DNA of 64,000 nt from Burkholderia vietnamiensis LMG 10929 (GCF_000959445.1 NZ_CP009631.1:1550001-1614000), one strand, 5' to 3'. Counted from the first letter of the stretch, positions 8,423-17,345 are shown. Notes: a model not told the origin generated them from the letters alone. Translations and numbers: made by a program.

Positions 8423-9514
8423 TCATGCTCCCGAGCGGCCGAACAGCGCGCGTGTAAACAGCGGGCGATTGCGCACGCGCAACCAGAAGATCACCGCGAC
8501 GATCGCCGCGACGGCCAGATGCAGCCCGACGAGCCCGACGCCGAACGACATCTTGCCCTGCTCGATCTGCGCCTGCACGACGTTCAGCAGGTTCGAGTAG
8601 GTGAGGTAGATCAGCACGGCCATCACGAGGTTGATCGTGCGGCTGCGGCGCGGGTTCTGGTACGACAGCGGAATGCCGAGCACCATCAGGTTGATCGCGA
8701 TCAGCGGCAGCCCCGCGCGCCATGCGAACTCGGCGAGGTTGTTGCGCGTCGGGTTGCTCAGCAGCTCCGGCGTCGGCGTGCTGTTGGTGGTCGGCACGTT
8801 GGTGACCGGCGTGCTCGTGATCTTCACGCCGTAACGCTGGAACTCCATGATCTTGAAGTTCGGCTGGCCCGGCGTGCCGTCGTAGCGGCGGCCGTCCTCC
8901 AGCACGACGAAGCGGTCGCCGTCGCGCGTCTCGGTATGGCCCGCGTGCGACACGACGACGTTGACCTTGCCGTTCTCCGTCGACGTGACGAACACGTTCT
9001 GGACCTTGCTCTGATCCGGCGACATTTTTTCGATGAAGAACACGCGATGGTTCGACGCCGATTCGCGGAACTGGCCCGGCGCGAGCAGCGAGATTTCGTC
9101 GCGCTGCTGGAAGCGCGCCTTGATCATCTTGCTCTGCTGGTTCGACCACGGCCAGCCGACGAACGCGAAGAACGCGATCAGCAGGATGATCGGCGTCGCG
9201 AACACGCCGATCGGCTTGATCAGGCGCGTGAGGCTGACGCCCGACGCGAGCCAGACGACCATTTCGGAGTCCCGGTACCACCGGGTCAGCACGAACAGGA
9301 TCGACACGAACAGCGTGACGACGAGCATCACCGCGAGATAGCCGATCACGGTCAGGCCGATCAGCACGAGCACGTCCCGCGGATCGATTTCGCCGGACGC
9401 GGCGTAGCCGACGATGCGGATCATCATCGTCGTGAGCATGATCGTGAGCAGCACCATGAACACGGCGCCAGCCGTATACGCAAGCTCGCGCTGGAGGGAG
9501 CGTTCGAAGATCAT
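8423..9514 (-). CDS. lptF: LPS export ABC transporter permease LptF
   Basis: A 363-residue partner permease of LptG in the LPS exporter. I chose the ATG at 9514 (MIFERSLQREL), the conserved LptF beginning; an upstream extension to 9631 would add an unconserved tail that runs into the pepA leader. Helices lie at about residues 12-35, 45-75 and 100-120, then comes the periplasmic jellyroll domain, and three helices lie between about 270 and 355. It is divergent from pepA, the usual arrangement in gamma- and beta-proteobacteria, and forms an operon with lptG. Confidence 0.94.
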   Translation of the reverse strand: MIFERSLQRELAYTAGAVFMVLLTIMLTTMMIRIVGYAASGEIDPRDVLVLIGLTVIGYLAVMLVVTLFVSILFVLTRWYRDSEMVVWLASGVSLTRLIKPIGVFATPIILLIAFFAFVGWPWSNQQSKMIKARFQQRDEISLLAPGQFRESASNHRVFFIEKMSPDQSKVQNVFVTSTENGKVNVVVSHAGHTETRDGDRFVVLEDGRRYDGTPGQPNFKIMEFQRYGVKITSTPVTNVPTTNSTPTPELLSNPTRNNLAEFAWRAGLPLIAINLMVLGIPLSYQNPRRSRTINLVMAVLIYLTYSNLLNVVQAQIEQGKMSFGVGLVGLHLAVAAIVAVIFWLRVRNRPLFTRALFGRSGA

Positions 9515-9636
9515 TCTTGATGAGAAGAGGGCGGGAGGCTGCGCACGCGTGGTGGAGCGCTCGCGCCGCCACGGGAAAAATAGCGGATAATTGCGGCTTT
9601 CATCCTTAGCCCAGATTTTATCCGAGGACAAGCGCG

Positions 9637-11148
9637 ATGGACTTTAGCATAAAAGGCTGTGATTGGAGCAAAGGCGAGGCCAAGGGGTTCCTGACCGGGA
9701 AGTCCGATTGCATCGTACTCGGCATCTTCGAGGCGCAAACTCTTTCGGGCGCGGCGCTCGACATCGACACGGCCACCAAGGGGCTGATCTCGCGCGTGGT
9801 GAAGGCCGGCGACATGGACGGCAAGCGCGGCAAGACGCTGTTCCTGCCGGAGGTCTCGGGGATCGGCGCATCGCGCGTGCTGCTGGTCGGTCTCGGCAAG
9901 CAGGATGCTTTCAATCAGAAAGCCTATAACGATGCGGCCACCGCCGCGTGGCGCGCGCTGCTGGCGACCAAGGTCGGGCAGGTCACGTTCACGCTCGCGC
10001 AGCTGCCGGTCGACGAGCGCGGCTCCGACTGGGGCGTGCGCGCCGCGATTCTCGCGCTGCGCAACGAAACGTACCGCTTCACGCAGATGAAGAGCAAGCC
10101 GGAGCCGGCGTCGCACGCGCTCAAGCGCGTCGTGTTCAGCGTCGATCCGTCCGACGAAAAGGCGGCGAAGCTCGCGGCGAAGCAGGCCGTCGCGCTGGCC
10201 AACGGGATGGACCTCACGCGCGATCTGGGCAATCTGCCGGGCAACGTGTGCACGCCGACCTATCTCGGCAACACCGCGAAGAAGCTCGCGAAGGATTGGG
10301 GCCTGAAGGCCGAGGTGCTCGGGCTCAAGCAGATCCAGGCGCTGAAGATGGGCTCGTTCCTGTCGGTCGCGCGCGCATCCGTCGAGCCGCCGCAGTTCAT
10401 CGTGCTGCACTACCAGGGCGCCGCGGCGAAGGCCGCGCCGGTCGTGCTGGTGGGCAAGGGCATCACGTTCGACACCGGCGGCATCTCGCTGAAGCCGGGC
10501 GAAGGCATGGACGAGATGAAGTACGACATGTGCGGCGCCGGTTCGGTGCTCGGCACGATGCGTGCGGTCGCCGAAATGGGCCTGAAGATCAACGTCGTCG
10601 CGATCGTGCCGACCTGCGAGAACATGCCGGGCGGCAACGCGACGAAGCCGGGCGACATCGTCACGAGCATGAAGGGCCTGACGATCGAAGTGCTGAACAC
10701 CGACGCCGAAGGCCGTCTGATCCTGTGCGACGCGCTCACCTATGCGGAGCGCTTCAAGCCGGCCGCGGTGATCGACGTGGCGACCCTCACGGGCGCGTGC
10801 GTGATCGCGCTCGGCGGCCACAACAGCGGCCTGTTCTCGAAGGACGATGCGCTTGCGGGCGAACTGCTCGACGCATCGCGCGAAGCGAACGATGCGGCGT
10901 GGCGCATGCCGCTCGACGACGAGTACCAGGATCAGCTGAAGTCGAATTTCGCCGATATCGCGAACATCGGCGGCCGGCCGGCCGGCGCCGTGACGGCGGC
11001 GTGCTTCCTGTCGCGCTTTACCGAAAGCTACCCGTGGGCGCACCTGGACATCGCCGGCACCGCATGGAAGAGCGGCGCGGCGAAGGGCGCGACGGGCCGT
11101 CCGGTGCCGTTGCTCGCGCAATTCCTGATCGACCGCGCCGGGCAGTGA
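9637..11148 (+). CDS. pepA: Leucyl aminopeptidase (M17)
   Basis: A 503-residue cytosolic two-metal aminopeptidase, hexameric in known members. The M17 catalytic motifs are intact: K274 and D279 in [11 protein letters not shown], and D356, E358 and R360 in the signature NTDAEGR. The N-terminal macro-like domain covers about the first 165 residues. In E. coli the same protein also binds DNA and takes part in XerCD recombination and carAB control; that is family knowledge and not shown here. It is divergent from lptFG and is followed by holC after 34 bp, as in many proteobacteria. Confidence 0.96.
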
Positions 11149-11182
11149 TGGCCGGTCACACGACGATGCGGGCGAGCGGGCA

Positions 11183-11599
11183 ATGACGCGAATCGATTTC
11201 CATTCGAACGTCGGCGATTCGCTCGCGTATGCATGCCGGCTGCTGCGCAAGGCCTATCAGGCCGGGCAGCCGGTCGTCGTGCTCGCCGAAGCCGCGCGCC
11301 TGCGCGCGCTCGACGAGCGGTTGTGGACCTTTTCGCCGCTCGACTTCATCCCGCACTGCAGCGTGGACAGCCCGCACGCGGCCGCCACGCCGATTCTGCT
11401 CACCGCCGATCTCGACCAGGCGCCGCATCATCAGGTGCTGCTGAACCTCGGCGCGACGGTGCCCGCGCAGTTCGCGCGCTTCGAGCGCCTGCTCGAAGTG
11501 GTCGGCAACGCGCCCGACGAGCTGGCTGCGGGCCGCGACCGCTACCGCTTCTACCGCGATCGCGGATACGCGCTGAACAATTACAAGCAGGGCAGCTAG
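11183..11599 (+). CDS. holC: DNA polymerase III chi subunit
   Basis: A 138-residue chi subunit of the replicative clamp-loader complex, which links the DnaX complex to single-stranded DNA-binding protein. The N-terminus MTRIDFHSNVGDSLAYACRLLRKAY and the WTFSPLDFIPHC segment are family hallmarks, and the length is normal (E. coli 147). The pepA-holC order is widely conserved, and valS often follows in other bacteria, but here a DUF2486 gene begins 25 bp downstream, probably in the same transcript. Confidence 0.93.
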   Translation: MTRIDFHSNVGDSLAYACRLLRKAYQAGQPVVVLAEAARLRALDERLWTFSPLDFIPHCSVDSPHAAATPILLTADLDQAPHHQVLLNLGATVPAQFARFERLLEVVGNAPDELAAGRDRYRFYRDRGYALNNYKQGS

Positions 11600-11624
11600 C
11601 CGAAACCGGCGACGGAGCGTTCCC

Positions 11625-12374
11625 GTGACACAAGCCGAACCATTCTCGATCCCGACGCTGACCGACGTGCTGGTGCCCGGCAAGCCGGTGCCGGCCGCGC
11701 CGTCAGTGGGCGACGCACGATCGCGCGACGATGCCGACATTCCGGTGCTGAACGACATGATTGCGCGCGGCCGAACGGCAGCGTTCGACGCGCTCGATCA
11801 CGACACGGTGGGCACCGAGGCGGTGATCGTCGAGCCGGTGCCGACGCCGTATCTGCCGACCGTCGAGCTGCCCGGCGACAGCGATGCGCCGGCGCAACCG
11901 GCCGCGGCCGGGCACGTGGTGGCCGAGGAAGCGGCCGCCACGCCGGCGCCGCTGCGCTCGGTCCTGGCGGACGATGCGCCGTCGCAGCCCGAGCTCGCCG
12001 CGGCGCCGCTCGACGACGCGACACTGCCGCAGGCACTCGTGCCGGCTGCGGCCGCTGCCGCGGCGCTCGCGGATCGACCGGCCGACACGTCGCCGCCGCC
12101 GCTGGGCGCGCCCGCCGCCGCGGCGGCGCTGACGCCCGAGGACGCGCAGCATATCGCCGAGCGTTTGCGCGACCGGCTCACGAACTATTTGACCGGTGCC
12201 GGGCGCGACGCGATCGAGGCGCGCTGTCGCGACGCGCTGCACGACCACACGGCCTGGCTGGTCGGCCAGATCACGCGCGAAGTCGCGCTTGCGTTGGAAA
12301 CCGAAGTGATGGAATGGGTGCGTGACGCGGTCGACGAAGAGATCGATCGTCGCCGCGCCGGTCATTCGGGCTGA
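11625..12374 (+). CDS. DUF2486 family protein, Ala/Pro-rich, unknown function
   Basis: A 249-residue protein recognised as the DUF2486 family of Burkholderiaceae. It begins with GTG at 11625 behind a GACGGAG ribosome-binding site. The first 25 residues (IPTLTDVLVPG) resemble a short conserved peptide. Residues of about 30-165 are Ala/Pro-rich and probably disordered. The C-terminal 80 residues form amphipathic helices (ERLRDRLTNYLTGAGRD through EVMEWVRDAVDEEIDRR). There is no signal peptide or transmembrane segment. Its position directly behind holC suggests co-transcription with a replication gene, but no function is known to me. Confidence 0.82.
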   Translation: MTQAEPFSIPTLTDVLVPGKPVPAAPSVGDARSRDDADIPVLNDMIARGRTAAFDALDHDTVGTEAVIVEPVPTPYLPTVELPGDSDAPAQPAAAGHVVAEEAAATPAPLRSVLADDAPSQPELAAAPLDDATLPQALVPAAAAAAALADRPADTSPPPLGAPAAAAALTPEDAQHIAERLRDRLTNYLTGAGRDAIEARCRDALHDHTAWLVGQITREVALALETEVMEWVRDAVDEEIDRRRAGHSG

Positions 12375-12519
12375 GCGGCCGGCACGCGGCGTGTGTAGTC
12401 GTTTCGGGTAACGCGCTGCGCGGCTAGGATGACGCGCGCGGCCTGCTGCGCGGCGGCGTGCCGGAGCGGCCCGCGTCGCACGACGCCGCCGCGCGCGCCG
12501 GGTTGTGCCCGGAATTGCG

Positions 12520-12849
12520 TTAACGCAGCGACAGCACCCATTGCGCGAGCGTGTGCGCTTCGGCGCTCGTGAGCTGCGTATTGGCGGGCATCGGCACGCC
12601 GCTCCACACACCGACGCTGCCCTTCACGATCGACTGCGCGAGGTAGTCGGCCGCATCGGCGCGCGCCGCGTACTTGCCGGCGATGTCGCGGAATGACGGA
12701 CCCATCAGTGGCTTGTTGACCGCGTGGCACGCCATGCAGTTCTTGCGTTGCGCGAGTGCGAGCCCGTCGCCGGCCGGCTCGGCGTGCGCCGCCGCTGCGC
12801 CGGCCGCCAACAGCGCCGCGAGCAGCGCGGCGGATATCGTCTGTTTCAT
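12520..12849 (-). CDS. Small periplasmic class I cytochrome c
   Basis: A 109-residue precursor with a cleavable signal peptide of about 23 residues (ending AAAAHA) and one heme c motif C38-M-A-C41-H42. M87 in GVPMPAN is the likely sixth iron ligand, as in the c551/c552 family. It is probably an electron shuttle to a terminal oxidase or peroxidase. It is encoded alone, convergent with the DUF2486 gene, so its partner cannot be inferred. The 145 bp between the two stop codons shows no clear terminator. Confidence 0.9.
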   Translation of the reverse strand: MKQTISAALLAALLAAGAAAAHAEPAGDGLALAQRKNCMACHAVNKPLMGPSFRDIAGKYAARADAADYLAQSIVKGSVGVWSGVPMPANTQLTSAEAHTLAQWVLSLR

Positions 12850-13127
12850 GCAGTCCTCCGCCGGCGCGAACGGCCGGCTTCACGGTCCGCGCATTATAAG
12901 AGCAAAGGGAACGCGCGTTTTGCGCGTTTCCCGAGTCGGGGCGCGCTACGCGGTCGCAGGTGCGGTGCGCTGTATCGTGACGGTAGTCGCGCTGCGGTAT
13001 GGCGGGCGAGGTGGCCGTGATGGCGAGGTCGGTGGGCGCGGCGCCTGCCGCTGACGCTGATGAAGCCGAAGCCGAAGGGCCAGTGCGCTCGACCGACCTC
13101 GCCGCGTCGCGACGCGTGATCTCCCGG

Positions 13128-13400
13128 CTTCGTTTGGCACCCGGCTTTTATGACATCATTACGGCCTGCTACGGTGCAGCCGGGCAAACCCGCCGATCGA
13201 CCCGCAGGCGATTCAGATGCAGACGATCGTCAGCCTCGTGTCGGCCGGCCTGGATGTCGCACGGATGCCGCAGTCGCTGCGTAACCTGCGGCGCACCGGC
13301 GTGCTCGACGCGCCGGTCGTCGACGCGCGGCTCGTGTGGTGCACCGGTGACGTCGGCGCGGTGCTCGCCCGCTTCGTCGATGTCACGCGTGCACGGAGTC
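13128..13400 (+). pseudogene. Decayed LysR-family regulator, C-terminal remnant with frameshift
   Basis: Two frames together read as the end of a LysR effector-binding domain. [17 protein letters not shown] reads from about 13133-13185. After a one-base shift near 13190 the text continues as [15 protein letters not shown], then [13 protein letters not shown] and [11 protein letters not shown] up to about 13391. These match the familiar LysR stretches around [12 protein letters not shown] and (L/V)P-SLRNLRR. No DNA-binding domain, start codon or stop belonging to it can be found in the 647 bp between the cytochrome c gene and lgt. Upstream of 13128 nothing else is recognisable. The gene has therefore lost its 5' part and its frame. 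Confidence 0.72.
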
Positions 13401-13496
13401 GCCGCGCGATGCGAACGATGGCGCGTCGGCGCCGTCCAACGCGCGGTGCGTGCCCTGTGCGAGCCGTACCGCATTCGAAAACTTCATCGCGAACTC

Positions 13497-14387
13497 ATGA
13501 TCATTCACCCGAATTTCGACCCCGTAGCGATCCATCTCGGCCCGCTGGCCGTGCGCTGGTACGGCCTCATGTATCTCGTCGGCTTCATCGCGGCGATCGT
13601 CGTCGGCCGGGTCCGCCTGAAGCTGCCGCACGTCGCGGCGCAGGGCTGGACCGCGAAGGACATCGACGACATGATGTTCTACGGCGTGCTCGGCACCGTG
13701 CTCGGCGGCCGGCTCGGCTACGTGCTGTTCTACAAGGCCGACTTCTACCTGTCGCACCCGCTCGACATATTCAAGGTATGGGAAGGCGGGATGTCGTTTC
13801 ACGGCGGCTTTCTCGGCGTGACGCTCGCGATGATCCTGTTCGCATGGCAGCGCAAGCGGCACTGGCTGCAAGTGACCGACTTCGTCGCGCCGATGGTGCC
13901 GACCGGGCTTGCGGCCGGGCGGCTCGGCAACTTCATCAACGGCGAGCTGTGGGGCCGCGTGACCGATCCGAGCGCGCCGTGGGCGATGCTGTTCCCGGGC
14001 GCGATGCGCGACGACGCCGCATGGCTGCCGAAGCACCCGGCGCTCGTCGAGAAGTGGCATCTCGCCGACGTGTTCATGCAGTACCAGATGCTGCCGCGCC
14101 ATCCTTCGCAGCTCTATGAAATCGCGCTCGAAGGCGTCGTGCTGTTCTTCGTGCTGTTCTTCTTCTCGCGCAAGCCACGGCCGATGGGGGCGGTGTCGGC
14201 GCTGTTCCTGATCGGTTACGGCCTCGCGCGCTTCACCGTCGAGTTCGCCCGCGAGCCCGACGATTTCCTCGGCCTGCTCGCGCTCGGCCTGTCGATGGGG
14301 CAATGGCTGTCGCTGCCGATGATCGTCGCCGGCATCGCGATGCTGGTGTGGGCGTATCGTCGCCGTGGAGCGAATGCGGCTGCGTGA
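13497..14387 (+). CDS. lgt: Prolipoprotein diacylglyceryl transferase
   Basis: A 296-residue inner-membrane enzyme that transfers diacylglycerol from phosphatidylglycerol to the lipobox cysteine of prolipoproteins. The family signature [13 protein letters not shown] lies at about residues 141-153, and the conserved SFHGG histidine is H102. Seven hydrophobic helices fit the known topology. The ATG at 13497 ([12 protein letters not shown]) is the conserved start; earlier in-frame codons run through the LysR remnant and are not part of the gene. Likely substrates encoded in this window are the OmpA-type lipoprotein and the SodC-like lipoprotein. Confidence 0.95.
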   Translation: MIIHPNFDPVAIHLGPLAVRWYGLMYLVGFIAAIVVGRVRLKLPHVAAQGWTAKDIDDMMFYGVLGTVLGGRLGYVLFYKADFYLSHPLDIFKVWEGGMSFHGGFLGVTLAMILFAWQRKRHWLQVTDFVAPMVPTGLAAGRLGNFINGELWGRVTDPSAPWAMLFPGAMRDDAAWLPKHPALVEKWHLADVFMQYQMLPRHPSQLYEIALEGVVLFFVLFFFSRKPRPMGAVSALFLIGYGLARFTVEFAREPDDFLGLLALGLSMGQWLSLPMIVAGIAMLVWAYRRRGANAAA

Positions 14388-14456
14388 CATGCATGCCGCG
14401 TGACGCCACGCCGACGGGCTCGCCACACGTGCTCGTCGCATGCAGATGCTCGAACG

Positions 14457-14484
14457 AAAAACGCCGGCCCGAGGGCCGGCGTTT
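14457..14484. terminator. Bidirectional terminator between lgt and the SIMPL gene
   Basis: A perfect stem AAAACGCCGGCCC / GGGCCGGCGTTTT with a 2-base loop between two convergent genes; A and T runs on both sides allow termination in both directions. Confidence 0.9.
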
Positions 14485-14525
14485 TCGCATCTGCGCGGCG
14501 TTGCGCGCCGCGCGTTGCTTCGTGC

Positions 14526-15266
14526 TTACTTCATCTGCACCGAGCCGTTGACCGTGACCGACACGGTGGCCTTGCCGCCTTCGACGGAAATCGGTGCGCT
14601 CATCTTCGCGTTGTCCATCGGCGCCGCGGCCATCGCCATCATGCGCGGATACGGCTGCACGTTGCGGCTGCCGCCGACGTTCACGTCGCGGATCGAGTAG
14701 CTGCTGTAGCCGAACGCCTTCGCGGCTTCGTCCGCGCGTGTGCGGAACGACTTGATCGCTTCGGTCGTCAGCTTCTGCTCGGCCGCGCGCTGCGCTTCGG
14801 GCGACAGCGAGAATTCGACGTTCGCGATCTGCATCTGGTTCGACAGCTGGCCCGCGAGCTTCGACGCGGCCGCGAAGTCGCGCGACTCGAGCACGACTTC
14901 CGTGCGGCCGCGCCATGCGGAAATCTTGCCGTCGCGATCGGTGCTCGGATAGACGGAGAACGCACCGGTATGCGCGGTGACGCCCGACACGCCCTTCGCC
15001 TGCGCGAGCGCGGCGTCGGCGCGCTGGTTCAGCGTAGCCGTCAGGCTACCGGCGTCCTTGGCCTGCTGTTCGTAGAACAGCGTGATGTGGATGATGTCTT
15101 GCGGCACGTCGGCGCTCGCCTGCGACGACAGCGACAGCACGCCGGCCGGCTCCGGAAAATGCGGGTTGGCGGTTTGTGCGTGCGCGGCCGGCGACGCGAG
15201 CGTCAGCGCGACGGGCACGGCGGCGGCGAGCGCGAGCGACAGCGCGAGAGCGGATTTCTTGGTCAT
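14526..15266 (-). CDS. Periplasmic SIMPL-domain (DUF541) protein
   Basis: A 246-residue secreted protein. The signal peptide is residues 1 to about 31 (MTKKSALALSLALA...AHAQ). The SIMPL/DUF541 domain fills the rest, with its typical opening GVLSLSSQASADVPQD and a tail ending in VTVNGSVQMK. I chose the ATG at 15266 because it begins a good signal peptide and is preceded by AAGGAG. Family members (E. coli YggE, BP26 of Brucella) form periplasmic rings or channels and have been linked to oxidative stress, but the biochemical role is not settled. It is convergent with lgt. Confidence 0.88.
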   Translation of the reverse strand: MTKKSALALSLALAAAVPVALTLASPAAHAQTANPHFPEPAGVLSLSSQASADVPQDIIHITLFYEQQAKDAGSLTATLNQRADAALAQAKGVSGVTAHTGAFSVYPSTDRDGKISAWRGRTEVVLESRDFAAASKLAGQLSNQMQIANVEFSLSPEAQRAAEQKLTTEAIKSFRTRADEAAKAFGYSSYSIRDVNVGGSRNVQPYPRMMAMAAAPMDNAKMSAPISVEGGKATVSVTVNGSVQMK

Positions 15267-15334
15267 TGTTGGACTCCTTGTGCGAGAGCGCGCATGCGGA
15301 TCGCGCGTGCGCGACGCGGGCGTACCGCGCGACG

Positions 15335-15372
15335 AAAAAACGGCCGTCGGCCCGTTCGGGCGACGGCCGTTG
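15335..15372 (-). terminator. Intrinsic terminator downstream of the EVE-domain gene
   Basis: On the minus strand ACGGCCGTCG...CGACGGCCGT forms a 10-bp stem with a G/C-rich inner loop, followed by six T (15336-15340 region on the plus strand reads as A). It lies about 75 bp after the stop of the EVE gene and before the SIMPL gene. Confidence 0.82.
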
Positions 15373-15446
15373 CTTAGGCTGCGCAAGCGCGCCGCGAGTT
15401 CCTCGACGGCCGCGCGTTCTGACCGGATTTGACCTTCGATGCGCGA

Positions 15447-15908
15447 CTACTTCATCAGCCTTTCGGTGATGAAGCGCCATTCGGCGCGCGTGACCGGCGT
15501 GATCGACAGCCGGTTGCCGCGCGCGAGCACGCGCATGTCGGCGAGCTCGTCGTGTTCGCGCAGCGCGGCGAGCGGCACGAGCGCCGACTTCTTCACGAAG
15601 CGCACGTCGACGAGCAGCCAGCGCGGCGTTTCGTGCGTCGACTTCGGGTCGTAATACGGGCTCTTCGGATCGAACTGGGTCGGGTCGGGGTAGGGCGCCG
15701 ATGCAACTTCGGCGAGGCCCGCGATGCCCGGTTCGGGGCAACTCGAGTGATAGAACAGCACGCCGTCGCCGATCTTCATCGTGTCGCGCATGAAGTTGCG
15801 CGCCTGATAGTTGCGCACGCCGGTCCATGGCAGCGAGCGCTGCGGTGCGTGTGCGAGATCGTCGATGCTTGCTTCGTCCGGTTCGGACTTCATCAGCCAG
15901 TATTGCAT
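15447..15908 (-). CDS. EVE domain-containing protein
   Basis: A 153-residue protein that is entirely an EVE (PUA-like) domain. It starts MQYWLMKSEPDEASIDDL, and the ligand-pocket segments WTGVRNYQARNFMRD and GVLFYHSS are intact. EVE domains are thought to bind modified bases or nucleosides in RNA or DNA, and single-domain versions are common near 6S RNA and zapA in proteobacteria, as here. The true start is the ATG at 15908; an upstream extension would run through the 6S RNA gene. Its cellular substrate is unknown. Confidence 0.9.
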   Translation of the reverse strand: MQYWLMKSEPDEASIDDLAHAPQRSLPWTGVRNYQARNFMRDTMKIGDGVLFYHSSCPEPGIAGLAEVASAPYPDPTQFDPKSPYYDPKSTHETPRWLLVDVRFVKKSALVPLAALREHDELADMRVLARGNRLSITPVTRAEWRFITERLMK

Positions 15909-15941
15909 GGATCGTGATCGACGCAGAAAGGGCTGTTGCAA

Positions 15942-15976
15942 AAGGAAACGGCATCGGGACAAGCCCGATGCCGTTG
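15942..15976 (-). terminator. Terminator of the 6S RNA gene
   Basis: AACGGCATCGGGC pairs with GCCCGATGCCGTT around a short loop. On the minus strand this is followed by TTCCTTTT. It lies between the end of the 6S RNA and the EVE gene. Confidence 0.85.
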
Positions 15977-16125
15977 AATAGGCCCCCGCCTTGGCCGCTA
16001 GGCCGGCATCCTGAACCTGGGGTTCAGAATTGGTCGCAGTTAGCAGCACATCGGGTACATCAGACAGAGTGACGCGCGCGCCCGTGCTACAAATTTCCGC
16101 AACCGTGCACATGGCATTGGTTCAA
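15970..16125 (-). ncRNA. ssrS: 6S RNA
   Basis: On the minus strand the segment CTGAACCCCAGGTTCAG (16027-16011) is the conserved hairpin seen in E. coli 6S RNA as CTTGAACCAAGGGTTCAAG. It is followed by a GC-rich 3' arm (GATGCCGGCC...GGCGGGGGCC), as in other 6S RNAs. The 5' arm, an internal bulge and a closing TTGAA/TTCAA stem can be drawn. The gene lies between zapA and the EVE gene, a known site for ssrS. 6S RNA binds sigma-70 RNA polymerase holoenzyme and lowers transcription in stationary phase. The ends are estimated: a TATATT element at 16133-16128 would put the 5' end near 16121, and the terminator marks the 3' side. Confidence 0.85.
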
Positions 16126-16252
16126 GGAATATATGACCTTGGCGAACCAGGCAGGGAAGCTGACTAAACTGTGTTTCGTTGCGCCAATTTGAACACCGTT
16201 GATCGCCGAGATCAAGGGGAATCGACACAACAATCAAACGTTACTGCGCTTG

Positions 16253-16567
16253 TTACTGCGTCTCGTGCTGTGCGAGCACAGCGCCGAGCTGTTCGTTCAT
16301 CTGGTGCATTGTACGACGGATTTCCTCGGCCGGAAATGCTTCACCGTGCCGCACGCTCGTTTGCAGCCGCAGCAATTCGGACGCGAGCGACAGCGCGGCC
16401 ATCACCGCGATGCGATCGGTGCCGCGCACCGAGCTGTTCGCGCGGATCTTCGACATTTCGGCATCGACGCGCGCGACGGCCTCGAGCAGCGCCGCTTCGG
16501 TCTCGGCCGAACAAGCGAGCCGATACGGCTGACCGAGAATCGAGACTTCGATCTGCTTGGTGCTCAT
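16253..16567 (-). CDS. zapA: Cell division protein ZapA
   Basis: A 104-residue ZapA, which bundles FtsZ filaments and stabilises the Z ring. The N-terminal globular part contains IEVSILGQPYRLACSAE, and the C-terminal half is a coiled coil. The length matches the family (about 100-109). It overlaps the upstream coiled-coil gene by four bases (ATGA), so the two are translationally coupled, and 6S RNA lies directly downstream. Both features match the conserved zapA neighbourhood. Confidence 0.93.
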   Translation of the reverse strand: MSTKQIEVSILGQPYRLACSAETEAALLEAVARVDAEMSKIRANSSVRGTDRIAVMAALSLASELLRLQTSVRHGEAFPAEEIRRTMHQMNEQLGAVLAQHETQ

Positions 16568-16914
16568 GCATGTTCTCCGTGGCTGGCCGCGTCGTCGCTA
16601 TCGGGGCGCGCCTGCCCGTCCAGCAGGTCGAGCTGGTTGTCGGCTTGCTCCACGCTCTTCGTGCGCGGCAGCTTCTCGAGGATCGCGTTCAGTTTGACCT
16701 GGGCGTCGTCGATCTTTGCCGACAGCGTGTCGCGCTCGGCCGCAAGCGCATTGCGTTCTTCGCGCAGCTGCGCGAGTTCCGCACGGACCGTGTCCGCGTC
16801 CGCGCGCAATTGCGTGACCTGCTCCTCGAGCGCGAGCCGTTCCGAGTGATAGCGCTTGTTCAGCGAAATCAGACGGCCAATATTTTGAGATAAGGTTTCG
16901 AGTTCGTTGAGCAT
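16564..16914 (-). CDS. ZapB-like coiled-coil protein (putative cell division factor)
   Basis: A 116-residue protein that is almost entirely a coiled coil from residue 5 to about 85 (LETLSQNIGRLISLNKRY, then heptads rich in Leu, Ala, Glu and Arg), with an acidic, disordered tail. It overlaps zapA by four bases. Short coiled-coil proteins encoded directly before zapA are commonly considered ZapB-like and likely partners of ZapA at the division site, but sequence similarity to E. coli ZapB is weak, so the role is inferred from structure and context. Confidence 0.75.
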   Translation of the reverse strand: MLNELETLSQNIGRLISLNKRYHSERLALEEQVTQLRADADTVRAELAQLREERNALAAERDTLSAKIDDAQVKLNAILEKLPRTKSVEQADNQLDLLDGQARPDSDDAASHGEHA

Positions 16915-17057
16915 CTGCTGCGTCCTCTAAAGACCCAGCATTTTAGCGCGGAATACCCCGCTTTCCGACATCTGTAACGTTTCCAGTCGTAACACCCCGG
17001 CTTCTTGCCGCGAATATGCGCATCCGACGCATGCGCCGCGTGCGTGCCGACGCTTTC

Positions 17058-17086
17058 TTGACGCTCGCGCGGCCCGCTCCTAAACT
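17058..17086 (+). promoter_or_regulatory. Sigma-70 promoter of the cobalamin riboswitch transcript
   Basis: TTGACG at 17058-17063 and TAAACT at 17081-17086 are separated by exactly 17 bp, with transcription expected near 17093, just before the riboswitch begins. This is the best promoter match I found in the window. Confidence 0.75.
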
Positions 17087-17094
17087 GGCGCGGC

Positions 17095-17345
17095 CTCGGT
17101 GCTCGCGCGTGCGTCGCGCGGTTAAACGGGAAGCAGGGCGTGCGCTTCGCCAGGAGCTCGCCAACCTGCGCTGCCCCCGCAACGGTAAGCGGCCGCGTCG
17201 TACGACGCAGGCCGGCTCGGGCGCGTTTCGCATGCAGCTTGCGCATGCGGGCGCGGGCCACTGCGCGCGATGCGCGCGGGAAGGCGAGCCGGCACGCCGT
17301 CAGCCCGGATACCGGCCGAGACGAGGAGCCCGTCGGGCTTCATGA
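17095..17345 (+). ncRNA. Cobalamin riboswitch
   Basis: The conserved blocks occur in order: TCGGTGCTCG (17096), AAACGGGAAGCAGG (17124), CCCCGCAACGGTAAGC (17175), GCCACTGCG...GGGAAGGC (17258-17285), and the B12 box CAGCCCGGATACCGGCC (17301-17317), which fits the B12-box consensus closely. Adenosylcobalamin binding would shut off downstream expression. The first clear gene behind it is btuC, 470 nt away, followed by btuD, cobT, cobS and cobC. Corrinoid uptake and assembly would therefore be repressed when the cofactor is plentiful. The ends are approximate. Confidence 0.93.

Noticed and set aside
9515..9631. Longer start for lptF at 9631
   Set aside because: The extra 39 residues lie in the intergenic region with pepA and precede the conserved MIFERSLQREL start.
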